A stretch of DNA of 64,000 nucleotides from Rhizobium mesosinicum (GTDB taxonomy: Bacteria > Pseudomonadota > Alphaproteobacteria > Rhizobiales > Rhizobiaceae): assembly GCF_019511345.1 (NCBI RefSeq), contig NZ_JAEUAK010000002.1, forward strand, positions 62,001-126,000. The letters run 5' to 3'. Under the pieces are notes generated by a model. The model was not told the origin of the DNA. It saw nothing but the letters and a program-made list of their open reading frames with translations, and searched no databases. Both the position numbers and the translations under genes were made by a program. Positions 37,812 to 45,906 of this stretch are shown here, one piece after another. Each line of letters begins with the position of its first letter. Position 1 is the stretch's first letter.

Positions 37812-39368
37812 CTACCCCTTGTTTCCCCGCTGGCCGCGACGGTTGCGATTGCGCCGCCAGACGCCGTCATCGGCCATCATGTCGGTGAGGAGGCCTTCCC
37901 TCAAGCCGCGATCGGCAACACGCATGCGCGGGCTCGGCCAGCGGCGGCGGATCGCCTCCAGAATGGCGCAGCCTGCAAGCACCAGATCGGCGCGATCCGG
38001 CCCGATGCAGGGGTTGGCGGCCCGGCTTTCGAAATTCCAGGAGAGAAGCTTCGCCTGCATGGCGGAAACTTCGTCATCCGACAGCCATATGCCATCGACC
38101 TTGCGGCGGTCGTAGCGCGGCAGGTCGAGATGCACGCCGGCAAGCGTCGTCACCGTGCCGGAGGTGCCGATCAGATGGAAATCGCCGTCCTCGCCAATCT
38201 CGATCTCCGGGCAATCGAAGTTCGAGAGCATGCCAGCGACCTCGCTTACCATGCCCTCGAAAACCTCCGGCGTCACATCGCGGCCGCCGTGGCGCTCCGA
38301 GAGCGTGACGACACCGACCGGCAGCGAGGTCCAGTGAGTGATGTGATTGGCAAGGCGGGCGAAGCGGTTATCGCCGATGCGGATGACGGCGATCTCCGAG
38401 GAGCCGCCGCCGATATCGAAGAGCACGACGGAACGCGTCTCGCGGCCGACCAGCGACGAGCAGCCGGACACGGCAAGTCGCGCTTCGGTTTCGCGATCGA
38501 TGATTTCGAGGTCCAGCCCGGTTTCTGCCACGACGCGTTTCAGAAATTCCTCGCCATTTGCCGCCTGGCGGCAGGCCTCGGTCGCAATCAGCCGCATGCG
38601 GCGGATCTCGCGGCTCCGAAGCTTGGAGGCGCAAATCCTGAGCGCATCGACAGCCCGCTCCATCGCTTCGTCGGACAGCCTGCCGCTGGCGGCGAGCCCT
38701 TCGCCGAGGCGCACGATACGGGAAAACGCATCGACGACGCGGAACTGGCCGGGGCGCGTGGGCTGAGCGATCAGCAGGCGGCAATTGTTGGTGCCGAGAT
38801 CAAGCGCCGCGTAGAGCTCATCCGGCCAAGGATGTTCGCCCCCTGCCCGCTCCACTTCAGGACCTGGCTGCCGGCTCCTGCGATTTGCAGCTTCGGCGTC
38901 GTGGACCTCGCGCGGCGAAGGCCGCGCAGGAGCGTCAGCGCGATGCTCGGGTTTCGCAGACGGCGGCGCCTGCACAGGGGCGAGCGGCCTGCCCTGCAGA
39001 CCACGCTTGCTGCGATGCTTGCGGCGGTTGCGGCGGCTGGAGGGCGAATCGCCATCCGGCCGTGTTCCACCATGACTGTGCGTGACGATCTGAACAAAGG
39101 CTTGGGGCTGAGCGGCGATATCGGGTTGAGATGCGCCACGCCCGCCACGACGGCGGCGTTTCCGCTTACGGGCGGGGCTTTCCGTGTCTTCCTTCGGGCG
39201 CGCTGTCTCGCCGGCATGGCCGGAAAGATCATGCGAAGCGGGCTGAGCGGCGTTGCGGGATTGCCCGCCACGCTTGCCCTTGCGGCGCCTGGACTTCTTG
39301 CCGTCCTTGCGCCCTGCCGCCGACGCCCCGTCAAATTGCGGCCTTGCGCCGCCTTCGGGGTCTTCCAC
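37812..39368 (-). CDS. Exopolyphosphatase/guanosine pentaphosphatase family protein (Ppx/GppA)
   Basis: Actin-like ATPase-fold phosphatase acting on polyphosphate or pppGpp; the exact substrate is not shown. About 518 aa. The N-terminal ~160 residues are basic and low-complexity with Lys/Arg blocks ([21 protein letters not shown]) and look disordered. The catalytic region starts with [19 protein letters not shown], has [16 protein letters not shown] and continues to about residue 490. GTG 39368 is preferred, as the 18 residues from ATG 39422 are Cys-rich and unlike the remainder, but that longer start is possible. The gene is followed by rlmE. Confidence 0.88.
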   Translation of the reverse strand: MEDPEGGARPQFDGASAAGRKDGKKSRRRKGKRGGQSRNAAQPASHDLSGHAGETARPKEDTESPARKRKRRRRGGRGASQPDIAAQPQAFVQIVTHSHGGTRPDGDSPSSRRNRRKHRSKRGLQGRPLAPVQAPPSAKPEHRADAPARPSPREVHDAEAANRRSRQPGPEVERAGGEHPWPDELYAALDLGTNNCRLLIAQPTRPGQFRVVDAFSRIVRLGEGLAASGRLSDEAMERAVDALRICASKLRSREIRRMRLIATEACRQAANGEEFLKRVVAETGLDLEIIDRETEARLAVSGCSSLVGRETRSVVLFDIGGGSSEIAVIRIGDNRFARLANHITHWTSLPVGVVTLSERHGGRDVTPEVFEGMVSEVAGMLSNFDCPEIEIGEDGDFHLIGTSGTVTTLAGVHLDLPRYDRRKVDGIWLSDDEVSAMQAKLLSWNFESRAANPCIGPDRADLVLAGCAILEAIRRRWPSPRMRVADRGLREGLLTDMMADDGVWRRNRNRRGQRGNKG

Positions 39369-39613
39369 GTTCGTTTTCCATCGCGCCGCGCAAGTCCTGA
39401 AAGGTATGCAGCAGGCGCTCATTCGATTTTTGCGTTGGCGCGAAGATATCAGCGACCGGCGAAATCACCAAATTCTTTTTGATTCTGGATTTTAGGCGCT
39501 CAATTTTCACGCGGATTGGAAGGTCGAATTTTTTCAGAACGGGTATTTGCAATCCGCCAGCTTTTGTTTATAAGCGCCGCACACCAGCCGAGCCAACTTG
39601 GGTTCGCAGCTGC

Positions 39614-39687
39614 TGGGGAATAGTTCAATGGTAGAACAGCGGACTCTGACTCCGTCGATCTTGGTTCGAATCCAGGTTCCCCAGCCA
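39614..39687 (+). tRNA. tRNA-Gln (anticodon CTG)
   Basis: A 74-nt cloverleaf with TGGGGAA/TTCCCCA acceptor arms, a D-arm TAGTTCAATGGTAGA, anticodon loop ACTCTGACT (CTG), the TTCGAAT T-loop, and G73 with the encoded CCA. The minus-strand ppx gene ends outward from it. A long gene-free stretch follows. Confidence 0.96.
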
Positions 39688-40549
39688 CTTTCTCAAAGGT
39701 CTCTAGTTCCTGATATTCACTCTGCCAGATACCGTTTTCGTATCTTGGCGAACTGATACCCGAATTCTATCCACAAGCTGTGGAGAAGGATCGAATGCTC
39801 ACTCGGCTTCATCTCATTTGTGGATTTTCAACAGCCAAGAGCGTCGCAATCGACGATCGGGCGGTCGTTTCGGCAATCGCCCGCCCATCGACAGCGATTA
39901 GAGCGGCCCTGAATCAATCGTGCTCGTAAAGCCCCGTTCGTCCTGATATCGGCGTCGAGATCACCACGAACCGCTGGGCGTGATCGGTGTGATACCCGAA
40001 TTCGTAAGCGCGGCCATTCGCGGGCAAATTTCGTAAGAGAGATTATATAACATAATCATTAACTTAGCTGCCGCGCTCACGAACTTACGAAATTACCGCC
40101 TATCTCCAACTCTCATTGGAGAGCCAACAGCCGCTGGAATACCGGCTGTCTCTCCATCTGAGTTTCACCATTATCTTCGTAAGTCCGTAAGCGAAGCGCT
40201 AAATCTTTGAAACCATTTCTGAATTCGCTTACGAAGTTTATGTATGCAATCGTAAGCGCCGTAAGCAATTCTGCCGGTCGGCAAAAGGGCTCAGCGACGT
40301 TTTCACATGGTCGGGGACCGAAGCTTGTGGGAAACGCTGCCGTATTTCAGAGAGGTCGCCGGCGCGGTCAGAACCGTCGATTCCGGAGATTTCCTGCGCT
40401 CGCTGCAATCATCCTCGCCGATCCAGAGAGCCGCGCAGTGAGATGGACGATTTCGAGCCGTTCCCAGCCCGCATTCAGAGTCCTCCCCGGTAGCAAAACT
40501 TCAACCTTCCATCGCTAGAATCGCGCTGCCCCTGGAGACGGTTCGAGCC
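39688..40549 (+). other. Gene-free interval after tRNA-Gln with repeated TTCGTAAG motifs
   Basis: This 862-bp stretch has no ORF I can support. Exact TTCGTAAG or its complement occurs at 40001, 40030, 40084, 40176 and 40228. A 13-bp repeat GATACCCGAATTC occurs at 39755 and 39991. An inverted pair of DnaA-box-like sequences lies at 39767-39787. No copy of the tRNA 3' end and no integrase were seen, so tRNA-linked island integration is not supported. The last ~300 bp lead into the secreted-protein gene at 40550. Confidence 0.75.
40001..40256. repeat. Cluster of TTCGTAAG/CTTACGAA motifs
   Basis: Five exact 8-bp copies in 235 bp (plus at 40001, 40030 and 40176; minus at 40084 and 40228), with further CGTAAGCG-type partial copies at 40186 and 40251. 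Spacing is irregular (29-92 bp) and orientation mixed, unlike a simple tandem repeat. Regulator binding or a degenerate mobile remnant are both possible. Confidence 0.7.
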
Positions 40550-41107
40550 ATGAAGATCTTTTCTGCATTATTGCTGACAGCACTTCTCATTCCGGCGACA
40601 GCGCAGAGCGAAGCGGCGTCGGGCGAGACGGAATGGATGGGCGAAGCGCGGCAGTGGTCGGTCGGGTTCGTCGGTGAGAAGCCGTCCTATTGCCGGCTTG
40701 TCTGGAACGATGAGCTCGGCAAGACGGCTGAATTCCGCCAAAGCCTCCGCAGCGTCATGTGGCTCGTCTCGAAGGATGGCTGGGATATCCCCAAGGGCAC
40801 GACGACCAAGGTGACGCTCGTCGGCTATTCCGGCACCAAGGCCGTATCGGCCGAATTCTTCGACAGCAAGACGCTTCGTATCCTGACAGCCAGCGACAAG
40901 ACCGGCGTCGCGCAGATCAAGAAGATCCTCAAGAATTCCTTTATCGGCACGCCCGATATGGAACTGGATTTTGCCGGAAATGAAGGATCATGGGTGGTGC
41001 CGCTGTCGCGGCTCCAGCAGATGTATACGACCTACGTCAACTGCCTGAACCGCCTCGTTCCCGCCAACCAGATCAGCCCGGTGTCCGACAAGACCCAGCC
41101 GTTCTAG
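40550..41107 (+). CDS. Secreted protein of unknown function
   Basis: A 185-aa protein with a signal peptide (residues 1-22, AQSEAASGE region). The mature part has a compact pattern with two Cys (SYCRLVWNDEL and YVNCLNRL) and aromatic-rich segments. I recognise no domain; the middle (GWDIPKGTTTKVTLVG) suggests a beta-sandwich. It has no operon partner before 41304, which is a separate secreted protein with its own ribosome-binding site. Confidence 0.8.
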   Translation: MKIFSALLLTALLIPATAQSEAASGETEWMGEARQWSVGFVGEKPSYCRLVWNDELGKTAEFRQSLRSVMWLVSKDGWDIPKGTTTKVTLVGYSGTKAVSAEFFDSKTLRILTASDKTGVAQIKKILKNSFIGTPDMELDFAGNEGSWVVPLSRLQQMYTTYVNCLNRLVPANQISPVSDKTQPF

Positions 41108-41303
41108 GGCCTTTGGCTCCGCGCGATTGCGAACGTAACTGCTGAACGCTTTTGGGCGACATGCTTTCAAACCACCTATCTGCGGCGCCACGTCGCAGCG
41201 AAGCGCCACAAATTTGGCCAGCGTCACAGTGATCGTCCGTCCTGCCCGCCGCGCTTGCCTACGCGGGCAGTTGGATAGTGTTCTTCCAGTTCAGGAGGTC
41301 ATT

Positions 41304-41786
41304 GTGCAAAACCTTCGTATCGCATTCCTGATGGGCGCCGCTGTCATCGCCGCCGCAGAACTTGCCGGCCCGGCTGCGGCCGAGACGATCGCCCACAAAT
41401 CCGCCAATACCCACGTGCTCGTGGTGCGCCTGCCGGATGGTTCCATTGAACAAATTCGCTATGCCGGCGAGCGGCCGCCGCAGGTCCGCATCGACGGTCA
41501 ACCGGAGCCTGGTCTCTTCGATCCCTTCTGGCCTTCGGCACCCTTTGCCGATCTCGACCGCATATCCGCCGCCATCGATCGCGAGGCTGCCGCCGTGCTG
41601 CAGCAGGCCGGCAGCATGATGCTGGCATCACCGGGCAATCTGACGACGATCGGTCTCGGCGAGCTGCCGGCCGGAGTGCGGGGATATTCCATGGTCTCGA
41701 CCATCTCCGGCAACGGCGTCTGCACCCGCAGCGTCCGCTACTTCAGCACCGGCAACGGCAAGCCGCATGTCGAGAGCAACACGTAA
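41304..41786 (+). CDS. Secreted hypothetical protein, possibly shortened by an in-frame stop
   Basis: A 160-aa protein with GTG 41304 preceded by AGGAGG, a signal peptide (LRIAFLMGAAVIAAAELAG, cleavage near PAAAE) and a mature segment without a known fold. The frame ends at TAA 41784-41786, yet the same frame reads on without another stop to TGA 41943, encoding a further 52-residue Pro/Ala/Lys-rich tail with Cys. The sequence before the stop has GVCTRSV and the tail has NCAPG, suggesting a disulphide partner lost to a nonsense change, or a naturally shorter protein. Family unknown. Confidence 0.75.
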   Translation: MQNLRIAFLMGAAVIAAAELAGPAAAETIAHKSANTHVLVVRLPDGSIEQIRYAGERPPQVRIDGQPEPGLFDPFWPSAPFADLDRISAAIDREAAAVLQQAGSMMLASPGNLTTIGLGELPAGVRGYSMVSTISGNGVCTRSVRYFSTGNGKPHVESNT

Positions 41787-41945
41787 GGCAATTGCGCTCC
41801 CGGCAAGGCAGCGAGTGCGCCGGTTCCGGCCAAGACGCCGCGGCCGGTCGTCAAGCCGAAACCATCTGGCGTCATCGAGGTGAACGCCCAACCAAAGGTT
41901 CCCAACGCGTCACAGGCAGATCTTCGGCTTGCGAGCGCAGATTGA
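41787..41945 (+). pseudogene. In-frame continuation of the 41304 gene beyond TAA
   Basis: The 52 codons after the TAA at 41784 stay open to TGA 41943-41945 and encode a Pro/Ala/Lys/Val-rich segment with Cys near the start. Without the TAA, the combined product would be 213 residues. The segment is read in the same frame as the gene and shows GC-rich third positions. Confidence 0.5.
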
Positions 41946-42020
41946 GGCTCGTAGCCTCCGTCACGCCTAGGGCATTTCCGTTTTTCTTCGAATCACGAAA
42001 ATGTCCTAGCTCTTTGTTCA

Positions 42021-42066
42021 CGCAATTCCGGGCGCAAAACCGCTGCACACTTTTGCTGGAATTGCT
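42021..42066. repeat. Rhizobial palindromic intergenic repeat, copy
   Basis: CGCAATTCCGGGCGCAAAAC...TTGCTGGAATTGCT, with the same ends and centre as the copies at 7620 and 19086. It lies just before the anti-sigma stop (42067). Confidence 0.88.
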
Positions 42067-42861
42067 CTAGACGGAAATCTTGCCCCTGATGGCGTCGGCG
42101 ATCTCCGTCATGCGGTCGACAGGGGCGTGGCCGATCAGCATGAAGGCATGGCTGGCGCTTGACCAGTAGACGACATTCATGCCCTTGCGGCCCTCGATGT
42201 CAGGAGCCCTGAGGCCGGCATCGGAGGCGACGATGCAGAGCGCCATGGGGCCGGTCTTGGGATCGAGATAAGCGATCTGGGCGAGCGGCTTGCCATCATA
42301 TTGCAGGATCTGAGCGCGTTTGAAATCGACATCCGGCAGGGCGACCTGCTCCGGCGTAAGTTGCAGGCCGAGGTTACCGTCCAGACTGGCGAGCTGCGCT
42401 GCCTGCACGTCTCTCGCCGGAACGGGACCGGCGAGCGTCTCCGGCGTATAGAGCGAGATATATTCGGCAACGACGGCGCGCCATTCGCTGTTTTCATCCC
42501 TGCCCGAAAAACTTGCTCCGACACCGATCACGGCGCGGTCGACGGCGATGCCGGCAACAACCGAAGCGGCAAGCGCGCCGAGAAAACCTCGACGGCTGAC
42601 GAAGGCAGCCGGCCTCGCGGGCTCTGCTGCGGGAATGGCTGAGAGCATGGATTCGAGCTTTGCCTGCGGAGCGACATCGAGCAGCGGCGCAAAGGCTTGC
42701 CTGTAAGGCAGGCTCGCACGCGCCAGGAATTCCAGCCGTTCGGCGACAACCTCGTCGGCCTCAACAAGCGCTTCGATGCGGGCAGCCTCTTCGGGCCCAA
42801 GTTCACCATCGATGAAGGCGGTCAGTTCCTCGTCGGAGGGCATTTTATGCTTCGTGCTCAT
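42067..42861 (-). CDS. Membrane-associated anti-sigma factor paired with the ECF sigma gene
   Basis: A 264-aa protein. The N-terminal anti-sigma domain (residues 1-85) has DEELTAFIDGELGPEEAARI and a second helical segment with RLEFLARASLPY. A hydrophobic segment (about 90-115, SRRGFLGALAASVVAGIAVD) follows, then a C-terminal region of about 150 residues without a recognisable sensor. It overlaps the sigma gene by 4 bp (42858-42861, ATGA). The FecR/RsiW-like layout suggests it sequesters the sigma factor until a membrane or envelope signal. Confidence 0.85.
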   Translation of the reverse strand: MSTKHKMPSDEELTAFIDGELGPEEAARIEALVEADEVVAERLEFLARASLPYRQAFAPLLDVAPQAKLESMLSAIPAAEPARPAAFVSRRGFLGALAASVVAGIAVDRAVIGVGASFSGRDENSEWRAVVAEYISLYTPETLAGPVPARDVQAAQLASLDGNLGLQLTPEQVALPDVDFKRAQILQYDGKPLAQIAYLDPKTGPMALCIVASDAGLRAPDIEGRKGMNVVYWSSASHAFMLIGHAPVDRMTEIADAIRGKISV

Positions 42862-43463
42862 TCGAATCCCCCTGCCGATACAGCCTCGGAGAGCTTCGCG
42901 CGGGCAGCTGCCAGCCGGCTCATCACGGTGCCGATCGGAACATCCAGTATGGCAGCGACCTCGCGATAGGAAAGTCCTTCGACATAGGCGAGGAAAACCG
43001 CCGATCGCTGCGCCTCCGGCAGCGCGTTCACCTGTTTCAAAACCTGGTTTGCCATGACATGCGTTTCGGTATCGCGGGCGCCGTCGAAGGTGAGCGTCTC
43101 GCCGGCATCGACGAAGCCCTGCCCCTGGCGGACGCGGCGGGCGCGGATCTCGTTCAGCCAGATCGAATGCAGGATCGAAAACAGCCAGCGATCGAGCCGT
43201 GTCCCGGCGACAAACTGATCTGCCCGCTCCAGCGCGCGAACACAGGTCGCCTGCACGAGATCATCGGCCACATCGCGCTGATGCGAAAGAACGAGGCCAT
43301 AGCGCCACAGACGGGAAAGATGCTCCGTCAGGCCGCTCCTGATATCCACTTCGCTCGCGATGGCCGCCTCCGCGCATACTGATTGTTTGGGAACCGCCGG
43401 CTGGGTGGGCGATTCCGTTCTGGCGCGACTATAGGCAGGAAATGTGGTGTGTGCGACCGACAT
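42858..43463 (-). CDS. ECF-family RNA polymerase sigma factor
   Basis: A 201-aa sigma70-family regulator. Region 2 (about 45-110) contains LWRYGLVLSHQRDVADDLVQA and TRLDRWLFSILHSIWLNEIR. Region 4 (about 140-195) is LPEAQRSAVFLAYVEGLSYR with EVAAILDVPIGTVMSRLAAA. Regions 1 and 3 are absent, as in ECF sigma factors. ATG 43463 was chosen; the longer frame to 43538 begins inside the palindromic repeat and is not conserved. The next gene on this strand is its anti-sigma factor. The ECF group and target promoters need a -35/-10 search. Confidence 0.9.
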   Translation of the reverse strand: MSVAHTTFPAYSRARTESPTQPAVPKQSVCAEAAIASEVDIRSGLTEHLSRLWRYGLVLSHQRDVADDLVQATCVRALERADQFVAGTRLDRWLFSILHSIWLNEIRARRVRQGQGFVDAGETLTFDGARDTETHVMANQVLKQVNALPEAQRSAVFLAYVEGLSYREVAAILDVPIGTVMSRLAAARAKLSEAVSAGGFE

Positions 43464-43521
43464 CCGGAAATAGCCTTCAATCAACCTTGCCTCTCTCCTG
43501 CCTTGGTGCAACTTTGCTTTA

Positions 43522-43567
43522 CGCAATTCGGGACGCAAAACCGCTGCACACTTTTGCTGAAATTGCT
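43522..43567. repeat. Rhizobial palindromic intergenic repeat, copy
   Basis: CGCAATTCGGGACGCAAAAC...TTTTGCTGAAATTGCT; the outer arms carry one substitution each relative to the other copies. It lies between the TPR stop (43568) and the sigma gene start. Confidence 0.85.
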
Positions 43568-44104
43568 TTAGATCTTCGACGGATCAAGAATGGCGGCGTT
43601 GAGGTCCTGATATTCCTCGCAGCCCGTGCCGCAGATTGCCTTGATGGTCGTCAACTGCTCCTTGGCAAGGTCGAGCTGACCCTTGATGACATAGGCTTCG
43701 CCGAGATATTCGCGGACCTTGGCATATTGCGGATCGAGCTTCACCGACTGCAGATAGTAGGAAATACCTTCATCCGTGCGGCCGAGTTTGCGGGTGGCGT
43801 AACCGCGATAATTCAGCCATTCGGCATTGTTCTGATCCTTGACGGTGTCGAGCATGGCGAGCGCTTCGTCATAACGGCCGGCCTTGGCGAGCGAGTAGGC
43901 GTAATCGGTGCGGTTCTCGTCCGTTACGTTGGCGCTCTGCTGCTTGACGCATTTCTTTGCCTTCTTGTCGTAGATCTCGCCCTTCTTGCAGGTCGGCATG
44001 GTGCTGCTGTCGTCGCCGATCGCGAAGACGGGGCCGGAGAAGACAGACGCGGCAATGCAGCCGCCGAGCAGGAGGGAAGCAATGCGGACAGTCTTAATCG
44101 TCAT
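43568..44104 (-). CDS. Periplasmic tetratricopeptide-repeat protein
   Basis: A 178-aa protein with a signal-like N-terminus (residues 1-28, cleavage near FSGPVFA) and a Cys pair close to it (CKKGEIYDKKAKKC). At least two TPR-like helices follow (YAYSLAKAGRYDEALAMLDT and ISYYLQSVKLDPQYAKVREY). A Cys-x3-Cys pair (AICGTGCEEY) lies near the C-terminus. TPR proteins scaffold complexes; the partner is unknown. It is monocistronic and divergent from the PKS gene at 44278. Confidence 0.85.
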   Translation of the reverse strand: MTIKTVRIASLLLGGCIAASVFSGPVFAIGDDSSTMPTCKKGEIYDKKAKKCVKQQSANVTDENRTDYAYSLAKAGRYDEALAMLDTVKDQNNAEWLNYRGYATRKLGRTDEGISYYLQSVKLDPQYAKVREYLGEAYVIKGQLDLAKEQLTTIKAICGTGCEEYQDLNAAILDPSKI

Positions 44105-44277
44105 GGGATAACTCCTCGAAAAATGACGTTGCGAGGAATGAACACCGCTGCATCAAGCTTTATTCGGTCGCCTTTTCAATTTTTCTGGTCACGGCTTCGT
44201 GAAAGGCGCCGCGTCGAATAAACTCTGCAGCCAGCGTGTTTTCCGCGTGTTCCGCCGGGAATGACAAGGAGAATATT

Positions 44278-45330
44278 GTGACTCAATCCGTCAGACTCTT
44301 AAGTCTCGTCACCGCCGTGCCTGAACATGTCATCCCTCAGAGCCAGGCTGCCGAGGCTTCCGCGCGCCTGTTTGCCCATCGCTTCAAGGAATTCCGCCAC
44401 CTCGCACCCGTCTTCGAGAATGCCGGCATCGAAAAGCGTCATGCCGCCCGTCCCCTTTCCTGGTTTGAAGAGATGCATGGCTGGCAGGACCGGATGGAGG
44501 CCTATGAGGAGGTCGCGGCTTCCCTGTTCGTCCAGGCGGCAAGGCGCGCGCTCGATCAGGCCAGGCTGACGGCGGATCAGATCGACTGCGTCGTAACGGT
44601 TTCCTCGACGGGCATCACCACGCCGAGCCTCGATGCGCGGCTTGCGGGCCTGCTAGGGTTTCGTGCGGATATCGAGCGCGTCCCCGTCTTCGGACTTGGC
44701 TGCGCTGCCGGCGTTTCCGGCTTCGGCATCGCCTCGCAGCTGGCGCGCAGCCGGCCGGGCGCGGTGGTGCTCTTCGTTACCCTCGAGCTTTGCACATTGG
44801 CCTTCCGGCTCGATGAATTGACCAAACCGAACATTATCGCCACCGCCCTCTTTGGCGACGGGGCTGCTGCCTGCGTGCTGCGATCAGGCGAAGGCGGTCT
44901 GGCGGAGGTGGAATCTGCCGGCGATCACCTGTTTCCGGATACGCTCGATATCATGGGCTGGAAGATCGACGACACCGGCTTCGGTATCCTGCTGGCGCAA
45001 TCGCTGCCGCCCTTCGCGGAAAAGGAGCTTGGCCCGGCAATCGACGGGATTCTGGCGCGCGCCGGCCTCAAGCGCAGCGATATCGACCGTTTCATCTGCC
45101 ACCCCGGCGGCATGAAGGTGGTGGCGGCGATGGAGAGTGCGCTTTGCATGGCGCCCGATACCCTCGACATCGAACGATCGGTGCTTGCCGAATACGGCAA
45201 TATGTCCTCGCCGACAGTGCTCTTCGTTCTGGAGCGCGCCATCAGCAGAGGCCTGCCAGACCGGGCGGCGATGATCGCCATGGGGCCGGGATTTACGGCG
45301 AGCTGCGTGACATTGCGGAGGGTCGCATGA
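44278..45330 (+). CDS. Type III polyketide synthase
   Basis: A 350-aa ketosynthase of the chalcone/alkylpyrone synthase superfamily, condensing malonyl-CoA onto an acyl-CoA starter. The catalytic triad is visible: nucleophile Cys142 (FGLGCAAGVSG), His275 (FICHPGGMKV) and Asn308 (EYGNMSSPT); the His-Asn spacing of 33 equals that of plant CHS. GTG 44278 follows AAGGAG. It overlaps the ICMT gene by 4 bp, matching known PKS-methyltransferase pairs (SrsA-SrsB in Streptomyces, BpsA-BpsB in Bacillus) that make phenolic lipids or alkylpyrones. The product is not known from sequence. Confidence 0.92.
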   Translation: MTQSVRLLSLVTAVPEHVIPQSQAAEASARLFAHRFKEFRHLAPVFENAGIEKRHAARPLSWFEEMHGWQDRMEAYEEVAASLFVQAARRALDQARLTADQIDCVVTVSSTGITTPSLDARLAGLLGFRADIERVPVFGLGCAAGVSGFGIASQLARSRPGAVVLFVTLELCTLAFRLDELTKPNIIATALFGDGAAACVLRSGEGGLAEVESAGDHLFPDTLDIMGWKIDDTGFGILLAQSLPPFAEKELGPAIDGILARAGLKRSDIDRFICHPGGMKVVAAMESALCMAPDTLDIERSVLAEYGNMSSPTVLFVLERAISRGLPDRAAMIAMGPGFTASCVTLRRVA

Positions 45331-45830
45331 TGTGGCCTTCCATCGTTCTGCTCACCTTCGTGACCGCCCAGCGGCTCTCCGAACTGGTCATCGCGCGCCG
45401 CAACACGATGGCGCTCTTTGCGAAAGGCGCACGCGAAATCGCGGCCAGTCATTACCCCTACATCGTGGCGCTCCACACCGGCTGGCTCGTGGGGCTTTGG
45501 GTGCTGGCGACGGGGCAGCCGATCCAGCTTTTCTGGTCCGGGTTTTTCATGGCTCTGCAGGTGCTGCGGCTATGGGTGCTGGTGACGCTTGGGGAGCGCT
45601 GGACGACGCGCATCATTATCCTGCCCGGTGCGCCGCTCATAGAAGGCGGTCCCTACCGCTTCTTCAAACATCCGAACTATATGATCGTCATCGGCGAGAT
45701 CGCAGCCCTGCCCCTTGCATTCGGCATGCCGCTCTACGCGCTGGTCTTTTCGCTCCTCAATGCCGCCGTCCTGACGGTCCGCATCCGGGCTGAAAATGCG
45801 GCACTGAAAAGCGCAATGATTTTGAAATGA
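45327..45830 (+). CDS. Isoprenylcysteine carboxyl methyltransferase-family (ICMT) membrane protein
   Basis: A 167-aa integral membrane methyltransferase with about four or five hydrophobic segments. The family signature RFFKHPNYMIVIGEI is near residue 115, preceded by LGERWTTRIIILPGAPLIEG. ATG 45327 overlaps the PKS stop (ATGATG, 4 bp). In characterised operons the ICMT-type partner of a type III PKS O-methylates the polyketide product (SrsB, BpsB), so this may methylate the pyrone or resorcinol product here. That role is inference by homology of layout. Confidence 0.9.
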   Translation: MMWPSIVLLTFVTAQRLSELVIARRNTMALFAKGAREIAASHYPYIVALHTGWLVGLWVLATGQPIQLFWSGFFMALQVLRLWVLVTLGERWTTRIIILPGAPLIEGGPYRFFKHPNYMIVIGEIAALPLAFGMPLYALVFSLLNAAVLTVRIRAENAALKSAMILK

Positions 45831-45906
45831 AATGTGATTTTTCGTTTGCGCTGCAGCATTGAGATGGGCATTTTAGGCCTCAAAATACAGCGGAATGCAG
45901 GGGAAA

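Noticed and set aside
40207..40518. TTG-started ORF of 103 aa in the TTCGTAAG region
   Set aside because: No Shine-Dalgarno, no domain, Arg-rich random composition; overlaps the repeated motif region.
39614..40549. tRNA-Gln as an island or prophage attachment site
   Set aside because: No integrase, no duplicated tRNA 3' end and no phage genes downstream in the window.
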